In this document: one piece after another, positions 6,827 through 14,139 of the stretch
How positions within the stretch are numbered: the first letter of the stretch is position 1
Layout of the letters: each line of letters opens with the position of its first letter
Assembly: GCA_945862475.1 (NCBI GenBank)
Contig: CAMAYW010000010.1
Span: forward strand, 1 to 19,558
Reading direction: 5' to 3'
DNA from: Bacteriovorax stolpii
GTDB lineage: Bacteria > Bdellovibrionota > Bacteriovoracia > Bacteriovoracales > Bacteriovoracaceae
Length of the DNA: 19,558 nt
Made by a program: the position numbers and the translations under genes
The notes under the pieces: generated by a model
What the model saw: the letters and a program-made list of their open reading frames with translations, nothing else
The model's database searches: none
What the model was told of the DNA's origin: nothing

Positions 6827-6865
6827 AAAAAGGGACTAGCGCCGGATGCGTGAGGTCCCTTTTTT
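6827..6865 (+). terminator. rho-independent terminator
   Basis: AAAAAGGGAC (6827-6836) pairs with GTCCCTTTTT (6855-6864). Inside, CGC and GCG pair over a short loop, and a run of T then C/T follows. It starts 19 bases after the stop of the small secreted-protein gene. This is the strongest intrinsic terminator in the window. Confidence 0.82.
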
Positions 6866-6894
6866 CTTTTTGGCCAAACTTAGGCCATTCTCGG

Positions 6895-6922
6895 TTGCCA
6901 AAGCTTTTCCCATCACGATATT
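6895..6922 (+). promoter_or_regulatory. sigma-70-like promoter of the cysteine peptidase gene
   Basis: TTGCCA (6895-6900, five of six -35 bases) and GATATT (6917-6922, four of six -10 bases) are separated by 16 bases. The -10 ends 8 bases before the ATG at 6931, so transcription would start at or within a base or two of the start codon. Confidence 0.4.
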
Positions 6923-6930
6923 TTCAAAAG

Positions 6931-7674
6931 ATGAAACTTCTCTGGCTTATTCTGATCTTTTCGATATCCGTCGTTCACGCGGAGAATCAATTGGATTATT
7001 ATGACGAGTTACTGGACTACGTTCAGGAGTCACCAGACCAAGGTGAAGCGGCGACTTGTTTATTTATGGCCAACACTGGGGCGATGGAGCTTTTGGCCAA
7101 TAAAAAAGCGGGAATTAAAAATCCAGTGCCTTTTGGTAAATATGATCTCGCCGAATCCCACAGCATGTGGACAAAAAGTACAGGCCAAGAAAAATCCTTT
7201 TTCGATACACCGGTGAATCGCTTTCGAGGTCAAGGGATTCACATTAGTGACTGGCCTTTCGAGGCATGGACTGACGGACGCATAAACTACTCTGTCTGGG
7301 ATAGGCATCCTAAGATGGACACACTTCCAAGGATCGATTTGCCCGAAATTGAAACGATTAAGCTCTTCCAATTTGGAAATAAATGGACGACAGGAGTTTT
7401 GAATAAATCTCACGTCCAAGCGATTAAAGATGCTCTTGTAAAATACCAAAGCCCCATTCTTGTTAACTACAATGACGAGGGCTTTTGGCACGTTATACTG
7501 ATTGTTGGTTTTGATGACAGACTTCCTGGCACTTGTTACGACACCAACCCTTCAGAGTGTAGTGGTATGGGCTCATTTTATATTCGGGACTCCTTTGGTG
7601 TGAAGGCCGAACTCAGAGACTATGACTGGTTTCGAGTTAAAGGTAATGCTGCATTCGTAGTAAAACTTAAATAA
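6931..7674 (+). CDS. secreted papain-fold cysteine peptidase (C1-like)
   Basis: 247 residues from the ATG at 6931; residues 1-17 are a signal peptide (MKLLWLILIF, cleavage after VHA). No annotation is obvious at first sight, but papain-family landmarks appear in order. DQGEAATC (36-43) aligns with papain DQGxCGSC, putting the oxyanion Gln37 six residues before Cys43. FWHVILIVGFDD (186-196) carries His187 in the H-x4-VGF context. FYIRDSFG (217-224) matches the papain Asn-Ser-Trp-Gly block with Asp220 in the Asn position. A helix before the His (HVQAIKDALVKYQSPILVNY) also matches. There is no inhibitory propeptide, since the active Cys is only about 25 residues from the signal cleavage site. 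No Shine-Dalgarno is visible. The in-frame GTG at 6850 lies inside the terminator hairpin and is rejected. An exported protease would suit a predator (inference). Confidence 0.62.
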   Translation: MKLLWLILIFSISVVHAENQLDYYDELLDYVQESPDQGEAATCLFMANTGAMELLANKKAGIKNPVPFGKYDLAESHSMWTKSTGQEKSFFDTPVNRFRGQGIHISDWPFEAWTDGRINYSVWDRHPKMDTLPRIDLPEIETIKLFQFGNKWTTGVLNKSHVQAIKDALVKYQSPILVNYNDEGFWHVILIVGFDDRLPGTCYDTNPSECSGMGSFYIRDSFGVKAELRDYDWFRVKGNAAFVVKLK

Positions 7675-7758
7675 TCCAAATAACGCACTCCTCCTCCCTT
7701 TTAAAAAAAGACAATTTCCATTAAGCTTGTGGGATTCATTTATTGAAGGAAATCCCCT

Positions 7759-10164
7759 ATGGAATACAATTTTTCTGAGATCGAACCGAAATGGCAAAAA
7801 TACTGGGACGATCACAACACATTCAAGACGACTGAAGATCAATCAAAACCAAAATATTACGTTCTCGATATGTTCCCCTATCCTTCTGGTGCCGGACTTC
7901 ACGTTGGTCACCCTGAGGGGTATACGGCCACAGATATTATGGCCCGCTATAAACGAATGAAAGGATTCAACGTTCTTCATCCGATGGGTTGGGATTCCTT
8001 TGGACTACCAGCTGAAAACCATGCGGTGAAGACAGGCATTCATCCCAACATCACAACTCAAGACAATATTAAAACCTTCAAGCGCCAACTAAAGATGCTT
8101 GGTTTTTCTTATGACTGGGATCGTGAGGTTGCGACTTCGAATGTGGATTACTACAAATGGACGCAGTGGATTTTTGTTCAGCTTTTCAATAAGGGCCTTG
8201 CTTACGAGTCGCACATGATGGTGAACTGGTGCCCGAATCTTAAAACAGTTCTTGCGAACGAAGAGGTGATTAACGGCAAATCAGAAGTCGGAGGTCACCC
8301 AGTCATTAGAAAACCCATGAAGCAGTGGATGCTAAAAATCACTGAGTATGCTGAAAGACTCCTTGAAGATCTCGATCTTCTAGACTGGCCAGATTCCGTT
8401 AAAGAAATGCAGCGAGTTTGGATTGGAAAATCCGAAGGGGCCATCATTAAGTTTTCTGTCGATGGAAAGAATGAGTCGATTGAAGTTTTCACTTCTCGTC
8501 CTGATACTTTATTTGGTGCAACCTACATGGTGCTTGCTCCTGAACACAAACTCGTAGACGTCATCACAACTGATCATCAAAAAAATGAAATCGCTAAATA
8601 CCGCGAAGTCACGGCCCTTAAATCTGATCTTGAAAGAACAGAACTTAATAAAGATAAAACAGGCGCCTTCACTGGGGCCTACGCTATCAATCCAGCTAAT
8701 GGAAAAAAGATTCCTGTTTACATCGCTGATTATGTTCTTAATACCTATGGAACAGGTGCGATCATGTCCGTTCCCGCCCATGATGAAAGAGATTTCGAGT
8801 TCGCTCAAAAATTTAACCTTCCTATGGTTGAAGTGGTGAAGGGTGGAAATATTTCAGAAGCAGCGTTCACGGAAGATGGCGAGCACATCAATTCAGAATT
8901 CTTAAATGGACTTAATAAAATAGACGCCATCTCAAAAATGATTTCTTGGCTCGAAGAAAAAAAACTTGGTTCTAAAAAAATTAATTACAAACTTCGTGAC
9001 TGGCTTTTCTCACGTCAACGTTACTGGGGTGAACCATTCCCCATCTTAAAATTTGAAGATGGCACTGTTCGCTGCTTAGATGTAAATGAACTTCCTGTCG
9101 TTCTTCCACAAGTTGAAAAGTATGAACCATCAGGAACTGGCGAATCTCCCCTGGCGACGATTGATGAATGGTTAAATGTTATTGATCCAAAGACTGGTAA
9201 GAAAGCAAAACGTGAAACAAACACCATGCCTCAGTGGGCAGGATCATGTTGGTACTATCTTCGCTTTTGTGATCCAAAAAATACGAAAGAACCTTGGAAC
9301 TCAAAAATTGAAAACTACTGGATGCCCGTTGATCTCTATGTGGGTGGAGCTGAGCATGCGGTTCTTCATCTTCTCTATTCTCGCTTTTGGCATAAAGTTC
9401 TCTATGACCTAGGTCTTGTTTCAACCAAAGAGCCTTTTCATAAGCTTGTGAATCAAGGAATGATCCTAGGGGAAGATGGTGAGAAGATGAGTAAGTCACG
9501 TGGAAACGTGATTAACCCAGATCTTGTCGTTAAAGAATATGGTGCCGACACTCTCCGCCTCTATGAAATGTTCATGGGTCCTTTAGAGAAAACTAAACCT
9601 TGGTCCATGAATGGAGTGAAGGGTGTTTATAATTTTCTCAATCGAGTTTGCCGCTTTATGCTCGATAAAAATAATTATATCGACGAAGCTACTGAGTCAG
9701 TTACCAATGTGAAAGAACTTCACAAGCTCATTAAAAAAGTGACTGAAGACATTGAGAATATGCGCTTTAATACAGCGATTTCACAAATGATGATTTTCAC
9801 AAATCACATCTATAAAACAGGAAAAATCTCACGCGAATCCGCCGAGAAATTTGCCCTTGTTCTTTGTCCCTTTGCTCCTCACCTCGCTGAAGAGATTTGG
9901 TCGTTCTTGGGACACTCAGAAACGCTCACTTTCAATAACTGGCCTGAGTTTAATGCGGAACTCGCCAAAGATGATCTCATTACGATTGCCGTACAAGTGA
10001 ATGGTAAAACTCGTGGAACCTTTGAGGTACCCGCCGATATTTCTAAAGATGATTTCTTTGGAATAGTGAAGGCCGATGAAAAAATCGCAAAGTACCTTGC
10101 AGGTACTATTGTTAAAGAAATTTATGTCCCAGGGAAAATTTGTAACTTCGTCGTTAAAGAGTAA
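7759..10164 (+). CDS. leuS: leucyl-tRNA synthetase
   Basis: Class I aminoacyl-tRNA synthetase charging tRNA-Leu with leucine in the cytoplasm. 801 residues, compact against about 860 in E. coli but normal for this bacterial subtype. Seen: HVGH at 48-51 (the HIGH signature) inside MFPYPSGAGLHVGHPEGY; the CP1 editing-domain sequence TSRPDTLFGATYMVLAPEH; the LeuRS-typical WAGSCWYYLRF; KMSKS at 576-580; an anticodon-binding helical domain; and the C-terminal VQVNGKTRGTF. The Thr-rich editing motif indicates hydrolytic proofreading is retained. AAGGAAA lies about 7 bases before the ATG. It is monocistronic on the plus strand and converges with the small minus-strand gene with only two bases between stop codons. 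Confidence 0.98.
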   Translation: MEYNFSEIEPKWQKYWDDHNTFKTTEDQSKPKYYVLDMFPYPSGAGLHVGHPEGYTATDIMARYKRMKGFNVLHPMGWDSFGLPAENHAVKTGIHPNITTQDNIKTFKRQLKMLGFSYDWDREVATSNVDYYKWTQWIFVQLFNKGLAYESHMMVNWCPNLKTVLANEEVINGKSEVGGHPVIRKPMKQWMLKITEYAERLLEDLDLLDWPDSVKEMQRVWIGKSEGAIIKFSVDGKNESIEVFTSRPDTLFGATYMVLAPEHKLVDVITTDHQKNEIAKYREVTALKSDLERTELNKDKTGAFTGAYAINPANGKKIPVYIADYVLNTYGTGAIMSVPAHDERDFEFAQKFNLPMVEVVKGGNISEAAFTEDGEHINSEFLNGLNKIDAISKMISWLEEKKLGSKKINYKLRDWLFSRQRYWGEPFPILKFEDGTVRCLDVNELPVVLPQVEKYEPSGTGESPLATIDEWLNVIDPKTGKKAKRETNTMPQWAGSCWYYLRFCDPKNTKEPWNSKIENYWMPVDLYVGGAEHAVLHLLYSRFWHKVLYDLGLVSTKEPFHKLVNQGMILGEDGEKMSKSRGNVINPDLVVKEYGADTLRLYEMFMGPLEKTKPWSMNGVKGVYNFLNRVCRFMLDKNNYIDEATESVTNVKELHKLIKKVTEDIENMRFNTAISQMMIFTNHIYKTGKISRESAEKFALVLCPFAPHLAEEIWSFLGHSETLTFNNWPEFNAELAKDDLITIAVQVNGKTRGTFEVPADISKDDFFGIVKADEKIAKYLAGTIVKEIYVPGKICNFVVKE

Positions 10165-10166
10165 TT

Positions 10167-10640
10167 CTAATTGTTGTCAGCTGGTCTCGATGAGAGATTC
10201 AGCTGGCAGCGATCTCGTTCACACCTGAAGCTAAATCGAAAATGATCTTGATATTGACCATTTCTATTAACTCCATGAACTCTTTCGTTCGAATAAAAGG
10301 TCTTAATATTTTGACCGTAGCTCATAGCAAGAAATAACGACTCTGCCGAAGAGTGGTCTTTAATTGTAATCGTTTGCTCATCTAGCCGTGGATCTAAATT
10401 TTGGGTCATGGAAAATGAACAACTCGAATGAGAAGGAAGTTCAGACTGTCTGTAATAAATGGCATCACAAAGAATTTTAAAACCTAAATCATTCCGAGAT
10501 GGAAACTCATAAGCTTTTTTTGTCTGTCCGTTTTGCGTGGATTGTTTCACAAAAGCTTGGGGAATTTTACGAATCAGCGCCTCAAGCTTTTGTTGGTCTG
10601 CAGACTCTAAGGGGATCGTAAGTAGAAACAGCTCAATCAT
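10167..10640 (-). CDS. conserved-looking hypothetical protein, possibly exported
   Basis: 157 residues, family not recognised. The start ATG at 10640 overlaps the stop of the upstream lipid-kinase-like gene by four bases (ATGA), so it is almost certainly co-translated with it and real. The N-terminus (MIELFLLTIPL) is hydrophobic but short and lacks a basic residue, so it is a poor signal peptide. Four cysteines (58, 74, 140, 145) and a central beta-rich region with FRFSFRCERDRCQLNL near the end would suit disulfides in the periplasm. The stop codon is two bases from that of leuS, with no terminator between. Confidence 0.6.
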   Translation of the reverse strand: MIELFLLTIPLESADQQKLEALIRKIPQAFVKQSTQNGQTKKAYEFPSRNDLGFKILCDAIYYRQSELPSHSSCSFSMTQNLDPRLDEQTITIKDHSSAESLFLAMSYGQNIKTFYSNERVHGVNRNGQYQDHFRFSFRCERDRCQLNLSSRPADNN

Positions 10641-11314
10641 GCAAAAACTGTGACATATTTATTTAGGAGTGTCATGCCCAAACCCGAAATCACGGGAATG
10701 GTGAGGTTATCATCAATATTAAATGCTGAAACGAGTTCAGAGGCTGAACCAATCACACCAGAAATAATCGCAAAGAGCAAAAGATGAGTTCCAAGTGCCG
10801 ACGTATTCATCGCATAAAAAAGTGTGATGAGATAACAGGTAAAGAATCCTGCAACTGCTCCCTGAAGGGATTTATTGGGAAGAATTTTATCCTTACCATA
10901 AAGGATTCCAAAGAAGGATGAAAGTGGATCGGAAAAAACCAGAAACATGGTGGAAACAATCGCGATATCTCTTGAATAGAAAAACAAAGATAGAGAAACA
11001 CCAAGTGCATAAAAAGGGAGCCCACTCACTCCATCTTTTTCGGAGCGACGCATAAGTGGCCCCATAAACTTAATCACAAGTTTGTTAATGGCCGGAACCT
11101 TATTCCTCACAAGATCGATGGTAAAACCCGCCAAAGCGATGGCCAAAATAACAGAGGCCCAAAAAGTTTGAGACTGAGTTGAGTTAAGAAAGATAAAAAG
11201 ACCGACTGATCCAGTCGACATGTGCCATAGCTTTCTAAGTATATGAAGATCAGATCTTTTATGGAGGACTGTCTCAAAAGAGGAATTATATTTCTGGCCG
11301 TGAGATGTGGTCAT
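10637..11314 (-). CDS. CTP-dependent lipid kinase-like membrane protein (dolichol/phytol/DGK1 type)
   Basis: 225 residues with about 6-7 hydrophobic segments in the inner membrane. It resembles the SEC59 / VTE5 / Dgk1 superfamily, which phosphorylates a lipid alcohol using CTP and is related to CDP-diglyceride synthetase. Seen: RKLWH at 27-31 (the family opens with R-K-x-x-H), FSDPLSSFFGILYGKDK (127-143, catalytic Asp-Pro context), KSLQGAVAGF (148-157, the K-[ST]-x-[EQ]-G motif), the late ASELVSAFNIDDNLTIP (191-207, Glu and Asp-Asp-Asn) and an amphipathic RNKVP stretch. The ATG at 11314 has AAGGAG five bases upstream. The lipid substrate is unknown; possibilities include diacylglycerol, undecaprenol and phytol-like prenols. 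It is divergent from the ParA gene and overlaps a small unknown gene downstream. Confidence 0.78.
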   Translation of the reverse strand: MTTSHGQKYNSSFETVLHKRSDLHILRKLWHMSTGSVGLFIFLNSTQSQTFWASVILAIALAGFTIDLVRNKVPAINKLVIKFMGPLMRRSEKDGVSGLPFYALGVSLSLFFYSRDIAIVSTMFLVFSDPLSSFFGILYGKDKILPNKSLQGAVAGFFTCYLITLFYAMNTSALGTHLLLFAIISGVIGSASELVSAFNIDDNLTIPVISGLGMTLLNKYVTVFA

Positions 11315-11492
11315 CTCGACTCCTTAGATGAGGATTAAACAACTAGCGTTTACATAACACCATTTTCAATTTCCCCCAATTTAATGGATTCACCCCTCAT
11401 CGTCTAGTTTTTGGGTGATTTTTACTTATATAGGGGTGTATCTGTCAGGAATCATTCATAAAATAACCTTCCCAAAACCACGGTTTGGTTCA

Positions 11493-11498
11493 TATAAT
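11493..11498 (+). promoter_or_regulatory. -10 element implying a leaderless parA-like mRNA
   Basis: A perfect TATAAT ends six bases before the ATG at 11505, so the expected start point coincides with that ATG. No Shine-Dalgarno precedes the ATG and no good -35 is visible 16-18 bases upstream. Confidence 0.38.
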
Positions 11499-11504
11499 TT
11501 CCAT

Positions 11505-12437
11505 ATGAATTTAGCAGAAGAAACAGAACTACCGGCCGAGAGCCTGAAGAAAATTTGGGCCATTGGTGGAGGTAAAGGTGGAGTTGGTAAGAGCCTTGTT
11601 TCTGCCAACGTAGCAATTTGCCTTGCCCTTATGGGTAACAAGGTCGTTGCGGTTGATTTGGACCTTGGTGGGGCCAATCTTCATACATGTTTAGGTTTAC
11701 CTATCCCAACCACAACTCTTTCAGACTATGTTTCAAAAAAAGTGACAAACTTTGAAGATTTGCTCGTTTCTACACCTATCAGTAATTTAAAAATTATTTC
11801 AGGTGCTCAAGATGAACTTGGCATGGCGAACCTTAAGCATATGCACAAGAATCAAATCATTCGTAAACTGCATGAACTTGACGCTGACTATATTCTTTTC
11901 GACCTAGGCGCAGGAACAGCGTTTAATACAATTGATTTTTTTATCACTGCTGATAAAGGAATTTTAGTTGTTCTTCCTGAACCCACTTCAATTGAGAACA
12001 CTTATCGATTCATCAAATCTGTTTTTTATCGCCGTTTAAAAATGGTGGATGGAATTTCTGAAATTGAACCTCTCATTGAAGAAGCGATGAATTCTAAACT
12101 AGCATCTGGAGGAACGACTTCTCCAGCTGATCTCGTAAGAAGAATTACAGAGATGAATCCAGAAGTTGGTCTCAAAATAAAAGATGAGCTTGCTCACTTT
12201 AGGCCAAATCTCATCATCAATCAGGTGCGTTCACAAGCCGATATCGATATTGGCTACTCTATTCAAAGTATTTGTAGAAAATATTTTGGAATAGAGATGA
12301 CCTTCCCGGGTTATTTAGATTACGACCAGTCCGTCTGGCAAAGTGTGAAGAAACGTAAGCCTCTCCTTATTGAATATCCAAACTCAAAGCTCGTTAATAA
12401 TTTCGATAGGATTGTTAATCGTCTTATTGAATCCTAG
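11505..12437 (+). CDS. MinD/ParA/FlhG-type P-loop ATPase
   Basis: 310 residues. SIMIBI-class ATPases of this type bind ATP as sandwich dimers on the membrane or nucleoid and position cellular machinery. KGGVGKS at 24-30 is the deviant Walker A with the signature Lys; AVDLDLGGANLHTCLG (49-64) is the switch I/Walker A' region; DYILFDLGAG is the Walker B-like strand; LVVLPEPTSIENTYRFIKSVFYRR follows. The last is typical of the MinD/FlhG group in deltaproteobacteria-like genomes and differs from plasmid ParA. The ATG at 11505 is preferred: the upstream frame (GTG at 11415) adds 30 residues with no family similarity. No C-terminal amphipathic helix is obvious, so membrane binding may need a partner. 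It is followed after 10 bases by the J-like/HTH gene, the natural candidate partner. Cargo (flagellum, pole, chromosome or predation apparatus) is unknown. Confidence 0.88.
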   Translation: MNLAEETELPAESLKKIWAIGGGKGGVGKSLVSANVAICLALMGNKVVAVDLDLGGANLHTCLGLPIPTTTLSDYVSKKVTNFEDLLVSTPISNLKIISGAQDELGMANLKHMHKNQIIRKLHELDADYILFDLGAGTAFNTIDFFITADKGILVVLPEPTSIENTYRFIKSVFYRRLKMVDGISEIEPLIEEAMNSKLASGGTTSPADLVRRITEMNPEVGLKIKDELAHFRPNLIINQVRSQADIDIGYSIQSICRKYFGIEMTFPGYLDYDQSVWQSVKKRKPLLIEYPNSKLVNNFDRIVNRLIES

Positions 12438-12447
12438 AGGAAATTTC

Positions 12448-13140
12448 ATGGAATCCGAAAGAAAGAATTACTACGACGTTCTTGAAATTGAACCAAATGC
12501 CAACCCTCAACAAATTGAGAATGCTTATATACGCGCGAGGAATGCCTACTCCGGTGATAGCGTTGCTCTTTACTCACTCATGAGTCGAGATGAGTGCGAA
12601 AGTATTTTGGGACAAATTGAAGAGGCGTACTCTATCTTAGGTTTTCCTGAAAAAAGACGTGAATACGACAGACTGAGAGGGTTTAATCAATCTGGACTTG
12701 CCCATATCAGAAACATTGATCAAATTCATACCATCTCCACCATTGAAGATCGTCCAAAAAATACTATTGAGTATGAGGATTTTAGTTCGAATCTGATTGA
12801 AGCCAAAGTTTCTAAGCTAACTGCCCAAAAGAAGTTTGGCCTCGAGTTTTCTGAAAACACTGAAATGGACCGTAAAATCCGTGAGTGTACTGATTATACG
12901 GGGGCATTTCTAAAGCAAATTAGAGAATACAAGAATGTTACGATCGATCGTATGGCCGAAATGACTCGTATTTCAAAGACTCATCTCACGGCACTCGAGG
13001 ATGATAATATCGCCAAACTTCCGGCCGATGTGTACGTTCGAGGATATGTTTATCAGTATGCAAAAGTTTTAAAACTAAATCCTGATCAAGTGGCAGCGAG
13101 CTATCTTTTGAACTTCAAAAAACTTAAGTCTCAAAAATAA
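12448..13140 (+). CDS. degenerate J-domain fused to RodZ-like helix-turn-helix domain
   Basis: 230 residues, soluble. Residues 8-77 follow the J-domain pattern closely (YYDVLEIEPNANPQQIENAY... then IEEAYSILGFPEKRREYDRL), but the HPD tripeptide that triggers Hsp70 ATPase is replaced: YHPD becomes YSGD at 34-37. A linker (about 80-140) follows. Residues 147-222 are a RodZ-type HTH_25/Xre domain (FLKQIREYKNVTIDRMAEMTRISKTHL... ending LPADVYVRGYVYQYAKVL). Unlike RodZ, it ends there, with no transmembrane helix or periplasmic tail. AGAGGAAA lies about 5 bases before the ATG. The gene lies 10 bases after the ParA-like ATPase gene and shares the TAATG overlap with rluD, so it is in their operon. In RodZ this domain binds MreB; here it may bind the ATPase or DNA. 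Confidence 0.84.
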   Translation: MESERKNYYDVLEIEPNANPQQIENAYIRARNAYSGDSVALYSLMSRDECESILGQIEEAYSILGFPEKRREYDRLRGFNQSGLAHIRNIDQIHTISTIEDRPKNTIEYEDFSSNLIEAKVSKLTAQKKFGLEFSENTEMDRKIRECTDYTGAFLKQIREYKNVTIDRMAEMTRISKTHLTALEDDNIAKLPADVYVRGYVYQYAKVLKLNPDQVAASYLLNFKKLKSQK

Positions 13141-14117
13141 TGGCCGATACCATTGACTCTGACGTCACTGAAAATTTCACTCTCACCGTCTCAGAAAATG
13201 ATCGTGAGGAATATAAAAGACTTGATGTCTATTTAGCTGAAAAGCTTCCTTTCTCGCGTTCAACTATAAAAAGAATGTTTGAGGATGAGGATATATCCAG
13301 CGAGACAAAACTAAGTCTCAACAAAATGCCAAACTCAGGAACTGTTATTGAAATTGAAGTTCCTCCAGCAGTCCCTACGGATCTCTTGGCAGAGAATATT
13401 CCTCTTGAAATTTTATTTGAAGACCCCCATCTCATTATTATCAACAAGCCGGCGGGTCTGGTGGTTCATCCGGCACCAGGTCACTACACTGGAACATTAG
13501 TCAATGCCATTCTCCATCACTGCCCAGATCTAAAAGGCATTGGATCAGAAAAAAGACCAGGGATCGTGCATAGACTTGATATGGGCACATCAGGAGTGAT
13601 GGTCGTAGCTAAAGATCAAGCAACCCATGAAGGGCTTGTGAGTTTATTTTCTGTTCATGATATTGAACGAAAATATGAAGCCTTGGTCGGTGGAAAACCG
13701 CATGTTCACTCCGGAACCATTCAAACGACCATTGGGCGGCATCCGACTCACCGTCAAAAGATGGCGGCCAATGTGAAAAACGGAAAGAAAGCCGTTACCC
13801 ACTACAAATCCATTAAACAGTTTGATGGGGCAACCCATATGGAACTTCGCCTTGAGACAGGAAGAACGCATCAAATTCGAGTTCACATGTCGCAAATTCT
13901 CCATACACCGATTCTTTGTGACCCTGTCTACGGAGGAAGTGATTCTCATTTAAAAAAAGTTCCAACATCCATCTACCAACAGTTATTGGATTATCCTTAT
14001 CAGCTTCTCCACGCCAAAGAATTGGGCTTTGTTCACCCTATAACGAAAGAGAAGTTACACTTTATTGGCAAGAGACCTCCTATTTTTGAGTTAGCATTAG
14101 AGGCTTTCTCAGCCTAA
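13140..14117 (+). CDS. rluD: RluD/RluA-family 23S rRNA pseudouridine synthase
   Basis: Isomerises uridine to pseudouridine in structured RNA; RluD itself modifies helix 69 of 23S rRNA. An N-terminal S4 RNA-binding domain occupies about 25-75 (RLDVYLAEKLPFSRSTIKRMFEDEDI). The catalytic domain has INKPAGLVVHPAPGH (101-115), RPGIVHRLDMGTSG with catalytic Asp147, and GRTHQIRVHMSQ near the C-terminus. 325 residues is the normal length. The ATG overlaps the stop of the preceding gene (TAATG) and has no visible Shine-Dalgarno, so initiation probably depends on translational coupling. RluD versus another RluA-family paralogue (RluC-like or YlyB-like) cannot be decided without comparison, but S4 plus a single copy next to pgeF (as rluD-yfiH in E. 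coli) favours RluD. Confidence 0.92.
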   Translation: MADTIDSDVTENFTLTVSENDREEYKRLDVYLAEKLPFSRSTIKRMFEDEDISSETKLSLNKMPNSGTVIEIEVPPAVPTDLLAENIPLEILFEDPHLIIINKPAGLVVHPAPGHYTGTLVNAILHHCPDLKGIGSEKRPGIVHRLDMGTSGVMVVAKDQATHEGLVSLFSVHDIERKYEALVGGKPHVHSGTIQTTIGRHPTHRQKMAANVKNGKKAVTHYKSIKQFDGATHMELRLETGRTHQIRVHMSQILHTPILCDPVYGGSDSHLKKVPTSIYQQLLDYPYQLLHAKELGFVHPITKEKLHFIGKRPPIFELALEAFSA

Positions 14118-14127
14118 CTTTTGCGGC

Positions 14128-14133
14128 TACAAT
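14128..14133 (+). promoter_or_regulatory. -10-like hexamer directly before pgeF
   Basis: TACAAT (five of six -10 bases) ends six bases before the ATG at 14140, the same geometry as at 11493-11498. No Shine-Dalgarno precedes that ATG. No convincing -35 is seen. Confidence 0.28.
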
Positions 14134-14139
14134 AATCCT

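Noticed and set aside
6850..6930. In-frame GTG extension of the cysteine peptidase gene
   Set aside because: The GTG lies inside the terminator hairpin, and the extra 27 residues would precede a perfectly good signal peptide.
7060..7491. 143-codon antisense frame within the cysteine peptidase gene
   Set aside because: No ribosome-binding site or domain; the sense frame has a signal peptide and catalytic motifs.
9179..9499. 106-codon antisense reading frame within leuS
   Set aside because: It lies wholly inside conserved LeuRS coding sequence, and its translation looks like reverse-frame shadow; no ribosome-binding site.
10175..10206. CAGCTGG repeated twice at the end of the small minus-strand gene
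   Set aside because: Two copies of a seven-base word inside coding sequence; no larger repeat unit.
11415..11504. GTG start for the ParA-like ATPase
   Set aside because: The added 30 residues look like translated promoter sequence and resemble no ParA/MinD N-terminus.
12370..12447. TTG start of the J-like/HTH protein inside the ATPase gene
   Set aside because: It would overlap the ATPase gene by 68 bases; the ATG at 12448 has a good Shine-Dalgarno and begins right at the J-like fold.
12448..12680. Calling the protein a DnaJ/Hsp40 co-chaperone
   Set aside because: The HPD motif essential for Hsp70 stimulation is replaced by SGD, so a co-chaperone role is unlikely.
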